This document shows positions 51,671 to 60,015 of a DNA stretch of 64,000 bases, in pieces. This DNA comes from SAR92 clade bacterium H455 (GTDB taxonomy: Bacteria > Pseudomonadota > Gammaproteobacteria > Pseudomonadales > Porticoccaceae). The DNA is taken from the NCBI GenBank assembly GCA_024802545.1, contig CP103416.1:1054001-1118000 (forward strand), read 5' to 3'. The translations under genes were made by a program, and so were the position numbers. Each line of letters opens with the position of its first letter. Position 1 is the first letter of the stretch. Below the pieces are notes generated by a model. That model made no database searches. It had not been told where the DNA came from and saw only the letters and a list, made by a program, of their open reading frames with translations.

Positions 51671-52465
51671 TTATTTGGCCTTTAAAAAGCGTAGCAAGTT
51701 GTTTTCACAGTAGGCGTGAGAGTCGAGTACCAAGCGTTCCTGAATAAGTTGTAACTGGTGCATAAAAAACATCACCACCATACTGATTAGCAGGGCAATA
51801 AAAGTTGAGTTAAAGGCTACACCGAGGCTGCTGGTAACACCGGCAATATTACCTTGCATGGCTTCGTGAGCCTGACCCAATGCAGCTCCTATACCGCGCA
51901 CTGTGCCAATAAAGCCAATCGATGGAATCGCCCAGGTGATATAGCGAACCATTGAGAGTTCCGAATCCAATCGATCGTTTTCATTGTTGCAGACAACGTT
52001 TACCGCATCGGTGGCGGACTGCACGCTGTCGGTGACCTGGAAGCGTGTCAATGCAGTTTGCAGGGCCCGGGGCAGCAGTAGTGAGCGCTGCATATCGCCT
52101 AATGATTGCAGTGGTCGCGCCAGCTGACTGGCATCCTCTGGCAATACTCTGGATCCTTCACTGATATTAATCAGAGGACTTGAGAACATTTTTTGTTCGT
52201 GCAGAGCATTGCGGGTTTTGTAACCCATAATCGCCAGGGCCCAGATCATCAGAATAAAACAGGCCTCCTGCTCAAGATCTTTGATAACAATAAAAAACGA
52301 TCGCGGCACCTCGTAATCTTCACCCGCGGCGGCCATCTCGGCATGGTGGCGAATAGTGCTCTCGGCATTGGGGCGCACTACGGTGACAAAGATCGCATGC
52401 ACGACAATAACTGCCAGTAGCAGGGCGACTAGTTGAAAAAACATTTCGTTGGTGTGACTTTTCAT
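51671..52465 (-). CDS. MotA/TolQ/ExbB-like proton channel subunit
   Basis: A 264-residue inner-membrane protein. One helix at residues 9-30, a second near 70-87, and the conserved pair near 177-200 ('WAIPSIGFIGTVRGIGAALGQ') and 220-243 ('VAFNSTFIALLISMVVMFF'). The G-x-x-G-T-V-x-G-I motif is the TolQ/ExbB/MotA signature for proton-driven motors. The usual ExbD/TolR partner is missing; the two VWA proteins take its place. RBS AGGAG is 7 bases from ATG. Confidence 0.9.
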   Translation of the reverse strand: MKSHTNEMFFQLVALLLAVIVVHAIFVTVVRPNAESTIRHHAEMAAAGEDYEVPRSFFIVIKDLEQEACFILMIWALAIMGYKTRNALHEQKMFSSPLINISEGSRVLPEDASQLARPLQSLGDMQRSLLLPRALQTALTRFQVTDSVQSATDAVNVVCNNENDRLDSELSMVRYITWAIPSIGFIGTVRGIGAALGQAHEAMQGNIAGVTSSLGVAFNSTFIALLISMVVMFFMHQLQLIQERLVLDSHAYCENNLLRFLKAK

Positions 52466-52517
52466 TAAAGGCTCCTGTTATCGCAGTCTTCTGAGGACTG
52501 CTTAATGTTCAGTTGAT

Positions 52518-52790
52518 CTAAATATCCGATGGCAGTGGCACCGGGAAATCTTCAGAGATCTCCTCGCTGGGCTTAAAATCCCCGGGGGGTTTCCTTTCAC
52601 TGGCTGTTGCCGACTCTCTTGCCTGCGCTGCTTTGTCTGGTGCAACTGTTGATTGAGAGGTATTTTGCGCAACAGCGTCTTCTGCCTGAGATGCTGTTAT
52701 TTCCAGAGTGTTTTGCGACCACAGCACCGACGAGCCCAGCATAGTGGCTAGAACCCCTGTAGCGCATAAAAATTTGATAATTTTGGTCAT
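52518..52790 (-). CDS. small secreted protein of the envelope cluster
   Basis: A 90-residue exported protein: signal peptide 'FLCATGVLATMLGSSVLWSQ' and a polar, disordered tail rich in A, S, E and P ('PPGDFKPSEEISEDFPVPLPSDI'). ATG 52790 is taken because the longer frame to 52901 overlaps the previous gene's end. No family known. It lies between the PEGA/SUMF1 gene and the channel gene. Confidence 0.6.
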   Translation of the reverse strand: MTKIIKFLCATGVLATMLGSSVLWSQNTLEITASQAEDAVAQNTSQSTVAPDKAAQARESATASERKPPGDFKPSEEISEDFPVPLPSDI

Positions 52791-52872
52791 AGAATCGCTC
52801 TTGTTTGATCTATCATCTTTTTTCGCCAGTCGGTGATCTGACGACCTGAGGGGTTGTGGCGTGGCGCGCGGG

Positions 52873-54945
52873 CTACAGCGTTCGACCTGGTTTATCCACA
52901 TAGCGCGCTATTCTAAAGCCTAAATCAATCCGCCCATCAGTGCCAGAATCTCTGTAGCTAAGGCGCAGTTCGGTACGTGAGGCAAGGGCCCAGCTGGCGC
53001 CGCGAATCACATGTTTAGTACCTGTCTCGGGGCCCCGGGGATCCAAGTCAGGTTCACTGCGATTGGGGCGTATATCAAAGTAGTCATTGACCCATTCGGC
53101 GACATTGCCGCTCATATCATAGAGCCCTTTGCTGTTTGCTGAGAAACTGCCAACCACCGCAGAGACCGGATACTGATCATTGTAGTTGGGCAGGGTAAAG
53201 CTGAGAAATCCTCTGGCACTCTGATCCGCATAGTTGCCGCTGATTTGCATAGGCGGGTAGAGCTCATTGGCCCAGGGGAAGACCCGGCTGTTTGATTGCC
53301 CGTCAACTCTTGCGGCCCAGGCCCATTCGGCCTCGGTGGGCAGTCGGTAGCCATGAGCATCCCAGTTAGTGCCGCTAATACGCCCCTCTTCAACAATATA
53401 AAATGCCGGCAGCCCTTCTTTGCGACTCAGCCAGTTGCAGAACAGTGCGGCATCTTCCCAGCTGACTTTGACCACTGGTTGGTCGGCCATATCCAGAGTT
53501 TGGCCTTTTACCGCCGTTGAGCTATGTCGATCTTTCCAGCGTTTAAATTGGCCGTTGGTGGTTTCATTGGTGGCCAGATAAAAAGGTCGCTCGAGGCGCA
53601 CGGCTCGCTCGGCCTCATTGGCGCGCCTGCCAGGCTGACGTCGCGGTGCGCCGAGCATAAATTGCTCATTGGGTTGAAACAGTTTCAGTTTGCCGCCGAC
53701 CATTGTCTTTATTGTCGCCGGTCGCGAGGCCCAATAGGCTTGCTGCAATGTCAGCAACTTAATGGTCATTGCCTGCTGGTGCCCGGGTCTAGGTGTTACC
53801 GTCATGGACTTGGTTTCGTAACCGCTTTTTTCGACACTGATACTGTGGGGCTTGGCGTTTAAGGAGAGGGTTTGGCTGCCACTGCCACGGCGTTTGCCGT
53901 CCACTAAAATCGTCGCATCAGCCGGTGTGATATTGAGTCGCACTGTGCCTATGTTGGGGGTGAGATCAACGCTGATTTGACTCTGTTGCTCGGGCTTAAC
54001 GCTGACCGAGCGCTCGGCATTAAGATAGCCTTCGAGGAACAATTCAATCTTGTGTGTAGCAAAGGGCGTTACAGCCACATCCATAGGTGTGGTGCCTTTA
54101 AACTGCTTGTCGATAGTAACGCTGGCTCCTTGGGGCGAGCTGTTGATGGCAACGGTCCCATCGGCGACGATCATCTCGATCAATGGATGCTCGGCCTTGG
54201 TGCCGGCTTTGACTCTCACCTGCTGTTGCAGGGTTTTATAGCCAGCGGCCACAAGGGTCAGCTGACTGCCGGTCTCCAGTACTTCAGCGCTCAATGGCGT
54301 CTGGCCAATGAGGCGCTGGTCGATAAATAGTTCGGCGCCTTCGGGCACTGTGGTGAACTCAACCTGTCCCCAGGCTGGCTGTAGGCTTATATCAATGGCT
54401 TGGGTTTTGCCCAGTCCCTCAATATCCACCTCTTGTTGCAAGGTGAAATAACGGTATTTGGAGAACTCCAGCTTGTGGGCGCCGCGGCTAATTTCGCTGA
54501 TCGTACCAGGCACGCTACCGACATCCTGATCGTCGATAGATAGCTGTATATTGTCGAGCGTTGAGCGCACCAGTAAATTGCCTGGCAGTGGCTGCAGTTC
54601 TACATCGATTTCTTGAGTGGCTTCTCCGCTAACTTGGATGGTTTTGCGCAGGGGGTAGTAGCCTGGGGCTGTTGCACTTAGCTGATGTTCACCTTTAAGC
54701 AGTAAATAGTTGTCGCCAATATGAAATGCCAAAGCGCCCAAATCCACCTCTGCTGTGGCTGGATCCAGACGTAAAATAATGGCTCGAGCAGCAAACAAAA
54801 AAACCAGTATGGCAATGGCCACAACGGTAAAAAGAGTGGTAAAGATAACTACTGGCGAGGGGCTGCTGCGACCTTTGACTGGCTTGGCTTCCAGTGGCGT
54901 AAAGTCTGTGGCGGAGAGCGGCGTAGTGTTTTTTGTCTTGACCAT
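52873..54945 (-). CDS. PEGA-repeat protein with SUMF1-like domain
   Basis: A 690-residue protein. One helix at about 30-54 anchors it. Four or five PEGA-type repeats follow (roughly 65-400), each with the pattern 'VxSxPxGAxVxIDxxxxGxTP' and 'GYxxxxxxVxV'. The C-terminal domain (from about 425) is a formylglycine-generating/SUMF1 fold: 'LPTEAEWAWAAR', 'GNVAEWVNDYF', 'RGASWALASRTELRLSYRD' and 'DLGFRIARY'. The pair of active-site Cys of real FGE is absent, so it is probably a binding domain. PEGA repeats often bind cell-wall or surface sugars. It spans inner membrane and periplasm. Confidence 0.88.
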   Translation of the reverse strand: MVKTKNTTPLSATDFTPLEAKPVKGRSSPSPVVIFTTLFTVVAIAILVFLFAARAIILRLDPATAEVDLGALAFHIGDNYLLLKGEHQLSATAPGYYPLRKTIQVSGEATQEIDVELQPLPGNLLVRSTLDNIQLSIDDQDVGSVPGTISEISRGAHKLEFSKYRYFTLQQEVDIEGLGKTQAIDISLQPAWGQVEFTTVPEGAELFIDQRLIGQTPLSAEVLETGSQLTLVAAGYKTLQQQVRVKAGTKAEHPLIEMIVADGTVAINSSPQGASVTIDKQFKGTTPMDVAVTPFATHKIELFLEGYLNAERSVSVKPEQQSQISVDLTPNIGTVRLNITPADATILVDGKRRGSGSQTLSLNAKPHSISVEKSGYETKSMTVTPRPGHQQAMTIKLLTLQQAYWASRPATIKTMVGGKLKLFQPNEQFMLGAPRRQPGRRANEAERAVRLERPFYLATNETTNGQFKRWKDRHSSTAVKGQTLDMADQPVVKVSWEDAALFCNWLSRKEGLPAFYIVEEGRISGTNWDAHGYRLPTEAEWAWAARVDGQSNSRVFPWANELYPPMQISGNYADQSARGFLSFTLPNYNDQYPVSAVVGSFSANSKGLYDMSGNVAEWVNDYFDIRPNRSEPDLDPRGPETGTKHVIRGASWALASRTELRLSYRDSGTDGRIDLGFRIARYVDKPGRTL

Positions 54946-55007
54946 AATTTTTTTAGTTTTGTTTGCGCTGGCGACTTTTGAGCGGCTATTTATTTAACAG
55001 CCTGTTA

Positions 55008-56438
55008 TTAAATAGCTTCGTTACAGCTAATGCTAATTGGCTTATCAAGGCCCTGATCTGTCAGTGTGAATTCAATCCTGACATCGCGAAAGCCCATCCT
55101 TGTGCCGGCAACTGTATAGCGGCCGGGCTTTAGGGAGACAGCAGTTTTGTCGAAGGCCCCGAGTTTGGCTACCCTGAACAATGTCACATCGGTATTGCTG
55201 TCTGAGGTCAGCAGCACTTGAATTGGGGTCTGCGAGGCTTTAAGTACCTGCCGCAGTTCGGCTATTTGCTGCTGTAATACCGGCCCTGGATTGCGGATAC
55301 CGCTGGCATCCTGAAGGACTTTTTGGCCGCGGCGAAATTGACTTGTTGTGGAGAGTGCCAGTGGGTCACTGAGGGTTTTCTTAATTCGCTTGTCGAGATC
55401 GGCACGCACCGTCACTGGGATCTGCTTCACTCTTACCTCGGTGAGTGTGCCGTCAGTTGCCAACAGCTGTTTATATACCTCTACAGCCTGTTGCCATTTT
55501 TCCTGAGCTTCGAGTTCAGTGGCCTGGGCAATTTGATTGCTCACCCAGAGCTGGGAGCGGCGCGTTTCAACCTGAGCCAATGCTTGAGCAACAGCAGCAT
55601 GAGCTCGATATACAGTGCCAGCTTGTTCGAAGGCCTCAGTGGCAGCTGTAAACCTATTCTGGTCCAGTGCGCGGAAGCCGTCACTCATATAACTGCGAAA
55701 GCGCTGTTCAGTCATTTTCTGTTCTGTCGAGGCGAGGGCGGCAGCGGCCTTCTTGTGCTCGGGGTCGGCAGTAACCGCCTCAGTGAAAGCCTGCCGAGCC
55801 CGGTCTAGTCTATCCAGAGCGACCAGTTGATCACCCAGCTCCATGGCATCGATAACTGTTGGTAAAGTCAACGTTCGCTGACTTAGATGGATCACAGTAC
55901 GATTTTCTGGGGCAATGGCTGTGGCCAATGTTGTGGCGTTAACCGCAGTGCTGAGCACTGAGTCTTCAATTGCCACTGTGGCGTCCTCAATCGCTTGTTG
56001 AAGAAGTGAGTGGGCTTTGCCTTCCAGCTCAGTGAGACCGTCCAGAGCACTTTGATAACTGTTCAAGGCATCCTTGTAGTCGCCAAAGCCATACTCTTGA
56101 TCGCCGCGCTCAACCGCTTTTTGCGCCTGCTTAAATTCAAACGCTCCCCAATGCTCGACGCCACGCTTATTGAGCAGGCGGTCGCGGCGCTGAATAATCT
56201 CCGCCAGAACTGTCTGGGCATCTCGACGATACTGGGTTTTTTGTGCTGCGGTTGAGGGGCTGACAACTGTGGGTGAAGGGACTGCCACGCGCTGAGATTG
56301 ATCTGCGCCGCTGATCCAGGGTTCTGAAACTAAGCTGGGTAATACAAAGATCACAGCAGAGGCCAATAGCAGTAATAGTGCTATGGCGAGCTTTTGTACC
56401 CCTTTTTGTTTGCTGTCAGTGGTGATCGGCTTATCCAT
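55008..56438 (-). CDS. membrane-anchored TPR protein with PEGA-like end
   Basis: A 476-residue protein. An N-terminal helix (16-38) follows a short cytoplasmic part. TPR-type helical repeats cover about 85-150 and 190-330 ('GDQLVALDRLDRARQAFTEAVTADPEHKKAAAAL', 'GFRALDQNRFTAATEAFEQAGTVYRAHAAVA', 'AQEKWQQAVEVYKQLLATDGTL'). The C-terminal 'VSLKPGRYTVAGTRMGFRDVRIEF' looks like one PEGA domain. Likely a scaffold in the periplasm. It is 3 bases from the lipoprotein gene before it. Confidence 0.8.
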   Translation of the reverse strand: MDKPITTDSKQKGVQKLAIALLLLLASAVIFVLPSLVSEPWISGADQSQRVAVPSPTVVSPSTAAQKTQYRRDAQTVLAEIIQRRDRLLNKRGVEHWGAFEFKQAQKAVERGDQEYGFGDYKDALNSYQSALDGLTELEGKAHSLLQQAIEDATVAIEDSVLSTAVNATTLATAIAPENRTVIHLSQRTLTLPTVIDAMELGDQLVALDRLDRARQAFTEAVTADPEHKKAAAALASTEQKMTEQRFRSYMSDGFRALDQNRFTAATEAFEQAGTVYRAHAAVAQALAQVETRRSQLWVSNQIAQATELEAQEKWQQAVEVYKQLLATDGTLTEVRVKQIPVTVRADLDKRIKKTLSDPLALSTTSQFRRGQKVLQDASGIRNPGPVLQQQIAELRQVLKASQTPIQVLLTSDSNTDVTLFRVAKLGAFDKTAVSLKPGRYTVAGTRMGFRDVRIEFTLTDQGLDKPISISCNEAI

Positions 56439-56441
56439 AGA

Positions 56442-57644
56442 TTAGAGCGTCCCACGTTCCTGTTGGTAGATTTTTCCCAGCAGTTCTTGCCACTGTTGAT
56501 ACTGCGCCTGCACTGTGCCGGTGAGGGTCACGGTGCGATCTTCCAGTTCAATCACTTGGGGAGCGATTTCAGCTTCCAGAGAAGAGCCCATCTCGGCCAC
56601 GGATTCATTAAATTCAGAGGCTTTCTGTTTTTTGTCCAGGCCGGCTTTGAGTACAAAACCACCCACGGCTGCAGTGGCGGTGCCAGCATCATCGGCGATG
56701 CCTGTGCGTGCCTGAGAGCGTCCATAGATGCCCGCCAGAATGGCGCCAATGCCACTCATGATCTGTCTGTTGCCCTGTTGATTTAGCTGTCGAGCGCGGA
56801 CCACTGAATCGTAGGAGGCGCGGCGAAAGTCCTGATAGGCAAGGTGCATCTGTTGCGAGAATCCGTCGTAGTAATCTTGCATACGGTCTATATAGAGGTA
56901 GTCGCGCTCGCGAATTTTGCGCACTCGCAGAAGGATACTGTCATTTTCGGCGGGCAGCCGGGCAACGGTTAAAATACCTTTGCGGTTTTCATCGATGTAG
57001 CTGTCAAACGCCTCGGGGGAAAACTGTTTGGCAAAGCGCAGTTCGGAAATGGTGCGCAGTTCTTTGGCACGCTGATCGCTAATCTTCTTTTCGCGGTAGC
57101 TGAGCAGGTCATTGGCGACGCGAATAAACAGATTTTGAAAGGGGTCGCCAAGGCTTTTTAAGCGCCTGTCGTAGGCGTACTTTCCCGTGGTCTGTTTGTA
57201 GCGTTTGCTAAACCATTTTTTGCCGCTGCTATCGGTGGCGGTGATTTCCAAGTCCATGGTTTCACCGTCGGATTGATAGATGGTGCCGCTGATGTAGAGA
57301 TCCATAATCACGTCGCTGCTGGGGGTGACGCGAATCGCGCCCCAGGCTCCGCTTTTCTCTAATACTTTGCCTAGCTGGTTGGAAAAATAGATCGCCTCGG
57401 CGTAACGCACTTCGGGAAACACAGTGTCGTCTTCATCGGTGAGATAGAGGCCGTCGTTTAATGTGGGTATTCCCACATCTAACAAGCTTTCCACTGGATA
57501 GGCCCGAGAGGGAGTGTCGAGCGTCAGCTTGGTGGAAGAGGTGACCTTGTCCACCGCCGCGCTGGCGCAGCTGCAGCCAACGATTAACAGCAGGGCTAGG
57601 GTTGCAAGTTGGTTTGGTTTGGAGGCGATAAGGCGATTACTCAT
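56442..57644 (-). CDS. large lipoprotein of the envelope cluster
   Basis: A 400-residue lipoprotein: 'NQLATLALLLIVGC' gives a lipobox with Cys24. The mature domain is unrecognised. 'EVRYAEAIYFSNQLGKVLEKSGAWGAIRVTP' and 'VIMDLYISGTIYQSDGETMDLEITATDSSG' resemble the beta-rich LpoB/GNA1162-like fold; a helical, arginine-rich middle and a glycine-rich stretch ('IMSGIGAILAGIYG') follow. ATG 57644 is chosen over GTG 57653. Probably an outer-membrane part of the system. Confidence 0.72.
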   Translation of the reverse strand: MSNRLIASKPNQLATLALLLIVGCSCASAAVDKVTSSTKLTLDTPSRAYPVESLLDVGIPTLNDGLYLTDEDDTVFPEVRYAEAIYFSNQLGKVLEKSGAWGAIRVTPSSDVIMDLYISGTIYQSDGETMDLEITATDSSGKKWFSKRYKQTTGKYAYDRRLKSLGDPFQNLFIRVANDLLSYREKKISDQRAKELRTISELRFAKQFSPEAFDSYIDENRKGILTVARLPAENDSILLRVRKIRERDYLYIDRMQDYYDGFSQQMHLAYQDFRRASYDSVVRARQLNQQGNRQIMSGIGAILAGIYGRSQARTGIADDAGTATAAVGGFVLKAGLDKKQKASEFNESVAEMGSSLEAEIAPQVIELEDRTVTLTGTVQAQYQQWQELLGKIYQQERGTL

Positions 57645-57658
57645 GTTGGTCACTTTGG

Positions 57659-58450
57659 CTAACTCTGATTCTTTATACGTCTATATTCATCCCAGAGTTT
57701 CTCTCTGAGATCTGGATCCTGTTCTTTGCTAGCTGCGTCACGAATTTGGCGCAGCACAATATCATCTCCCTGGCCATCGTCTATATCCTCTGGGATGGGA
57801 ATAATATCAGCTTCATCTTGACCTGCAGTGCTGGCCGATTGGTTGCCCGAACCCTCAATACCGTCAGCTCCTGGAGGCGCCCCCTCAGCGGCACGCTGTT
57901 CTACGGAAGCGCTGCGATCAGAGCCTCCTTCACCGGCCTCTTCAAATAGCGGCTCGTCACTGTCGATACCGCCGCTCGAGCCGCTGGGACTGAGGATATC
58001 TATATCGCTGGAGCCGCCATCGCTGCTCATAACCGTATCATCAAACTCTTCTAAGGAAGCGTCTAAGGCCTCGTCTAGGCTTTCTGTACTTTCTCCACTG
58101 CCTGAGTCAACGCTAGAAGAGCCGTCAGCTCCTGCAGGAGGCCCACCAGATGGTGTCGGGCTGCCACCGGGGGAGGGCATGCCGCCACTGGGGCTGGGAG
58201 AGCTTGGCGGTAGGCCAGATGATCCACCTCCAGAGGAAGAGGGCATGGGTGACCCAGAGCTAGTGGGTGATGGCATCTGACAGCTGCTCAGAGCTAGAGT
58301 CAACATAGCAGCTACTGCTATGTTGAGGGGCAAGTTCAGAGACGATTCCAGAGGCCCTTTAATAAGCCGCTTTTTAGGACGTCGAATAGACAATTCCGGT
58401 GCTTTTGATGCTGAACCAGGGCAAGTATTTTTAGTAAAATCGTTACTCAT
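57659..58450 (-). CDS. disordered acidic lipoprotein
   Basis: A 263-residue protein. A basic N-terminus of about 40 residues precedes the hydrophobic signal 'NIAVAAMLTLALSSC' with lipobox LSSC and Cys57. The rest is low complexity: P/S/G-rich at first (residues 58-110), then acidic with D, E and S, and a short helical end ('IRDAASKEQDPDLREKLWDEYRRIKNQ'). The long N-region before the signal is unusual and the start may be further in. Such chains may be flexible linkers across the periplasm. No family known. Confidence 0.65.
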   Translation of the reverse strand: MSNDFTKNTCPGSASKAPELSIRRPKKRLIKGPLESSLNLPLNIAVAAMLTLALSSCQMPSPTSSGSPMPSSSGGGSSGLPPSSPSPSGGMPSPGGSPTPSGGPPAGADGSSSVDSGSGESTESLDEALDASLEEFDDTVMSSDGGSSDIDILSPSGSSGGIDSDEPLFEEAGEGGSDRSASVEQRAAEGAPPGADGIEGSGNQSASTAGQDEADIIPIPEDIDDGQGDDIVLRQIRDAASKEQDPDLREKLWDEYRRIKNQS

Positions 58451-58452
58451 TA

Positions 58453-59694
58453 TTAGTCTCTTGTCTCGACGGTTTGGTTGATTTCGTAGGAAAATTGGAT
58501 TGTGGTACCAATCGGCTCTCCTTCGACTAATTTGGGTCTGTAACGCTGGGCGCGGATATCTTTAAAAATAGTGCGGCGGACATTTTTATCGAGATCTTCC
58601 GGCGGGTTAATAATCTCTATATTCCGCGGCGTACCGTTGGTCGTGATGGCCATGGAGATTTCCATGGTCCCGCCCTCAAGTGTTTCCTGTCTAGCTGTGT
58701 TGCTGATATCGGTGAATTCAATCAGTCTGGCTTGACCAAATAACGCTTCTTGCAACTGCTCTGGTTGCTCACTTTGGCCAAGAAAATCATAGGCCAGTTT
58801 GTAGCTTTGGTTTGCTGATGCACGTTGACCAAACACCAGATACCAGTCTCCCAGCTCGGCGATGGCATTGGCCTGGTCTCGCACCGGGGTGTCCTCTTGC
58901 AGTTCCAGTACCTCAACTACCTTTTGCAGGGCCAGTTTGCCGCGACGATAGTGCATATGTGAGGTGCTATTAGCGGCTTTGGTGGTGGACGCCGCATTAA
59001 AGGTAAATCCAGTCTCAGAGGGCTCTCCATACTTTTTAATATGGCTGGCGATAGAGTAGTGCAGATGGCTGAGCTTGCGATACATCTGCGGGGCTTCAGG
59101 ATTGCTGCGGTTGTCAGTCTGATTGAGAATACTCTGCATGCGCGTGCCGAGCTTTTCAGAGATAACCAGATTTTGGTAGCCGCCGTTGGTGGAGCGGTCG
59201 CTATAGGTGCCCAGATACCAATCGAGCAGTTCTTCTAGGATTGGCAGCATACGCACGTCTTGGGCACCGTAGGCCTCAATGTTGATCAGATAGAGATTTT
59301 CCAGGGCTTTTTGCGATTCATCCCAGTTGCCAAGAAAGCTTTCGGTGTCGGCAATCGACATTAAATAGGGAGTTTGGGTCAGGCTATTGAGGCCAAAATT
59401 GACCCGTTCGATTTGCATGCCCCGCTGGAACGCTCGACGGGCGCGGTCATATTCCTGATTTGAGAGGTGGGATTTACCCAAGCCTAAGTAGAGATCAGAG
59501 AGTTCTAATGAGTAGGCGCTGAGTTCAGCCTCGGCAACATCTATGGCATCTAAATAGTCGCTCACCGGATCGCTCTGTTTAAAGCTCGGAATGTCGGATT
59601 GAGCGCTGGCAAGGCCCGCCAATATCGAAACCATAATCACCATTGCAGCCAAACTCAGTTGGCGGATTGCGAATGCTTTGGCGTTGTCCTTCAT
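58453..59694 (-). CDS. exported TPR protein with TonB-C-like domain
   Basis: A 413-residue periplasmic protein. Signal peptide 'LAAMVIMVSILAGLASAQ'. Helical TPR-like repeats span about 60-310 ('YLGLGKSHLSNQEYDRARRAFQRGMQIE', 'AIAELGDWYLVFGQRASANQSYKLAYDFL'). The C-terminal 80 residues ('MEISMAITTNGTPRNIEIINPPEDLDKNVRRTIFKDIRAQRYRPKLVEGEPIGTTIQFSYEI') look like the TonB C-terminal fold. It starts the fourteen-gene run, with GGGGGGAG 7 bases upstream. Without its own membrane helix it is not a typical TonB. Confidence 0.8.
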   Translation of the reverse strand: MKDNAKAFAIRQLSLAAMVIMVSILAGLASAQSDIPSFKQSDPVSDYLDAIDVAEAELSAYSLELSDLYLGLGKSHLSNQEYDRARRAFQRGMQIERVNFGLNSLTQTPYLMSIADTESFLGNWDESQKALENLYLINIEAYGAQDVRMLPILEELLDWYLGTYSDRSTNGGYQNLVISEKLGTRMQSILNQTDNRSNPEAPQMYRKLSHLHYSIASHIKKYGEPSETGFTFNAASTTKAANSTSHMHYRRGKLALQKVVEVLELQEDTPVRDQANAIAELGDWYLVFGQRASANQSYKLAYDFLGQSEQPEQLQEALFGQARLIEFTDISNTARQETLEGGTMEISMAITTNGTPRNIEIINPPEDLDKNVRRTIFKDIRAQRYRPKLVEGEPIGTTIQFSYEINQTVETRD

Positions 59695-60015
59695 ATCGGG
59701 CTCCCCCCGTTGACATAGCAGTTTAGAGTCGACATATTGCTGCCGGTTCCATAACCTTTATCAGCGTCTGTAAACGTCCTGAGTTTGGTCGGATTTGTAG
59801 GCTAAATTTACGGGCCATTTTTACGGGCTATTTCTACAAGCCATAGGTTACAAACCATCCATCAGTGATATCCACTATGAGTTACGCTGTTATTGACGCA
59901 ATTATTGTTCTGTTATGCTTCTGCGCCTGATTACAGTCTATACACTGGTGCAGAAAATTTCATGGCATGAGTAGCGCTTCTTCGATTAAGTATAGAATGA
60001 TTTAAAAGGTCAAAT
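59695..60015. other. divergent gap upstream of the envelope cluster
   Basis: No gene found in these 321 bases. Near-repeats of ACGGGCYATTT occur at about 59810-59835. A plus-strand extended -10 TGTTATGCT (59911-59919) with TTGACG at 59893 could serve the CoA-transferase gene. No clear promoter for the leftward cluster was found. Confidence 0.4.

Noticed and set aside
44721-59694. Zorya defence system, flagellar motor or Tol-Pal
   Set aside because: There is a TolQ-like subunit, but no ZorB, helicase, nuclease, Pal or flagellar genes, and the partners are VWA proteins.
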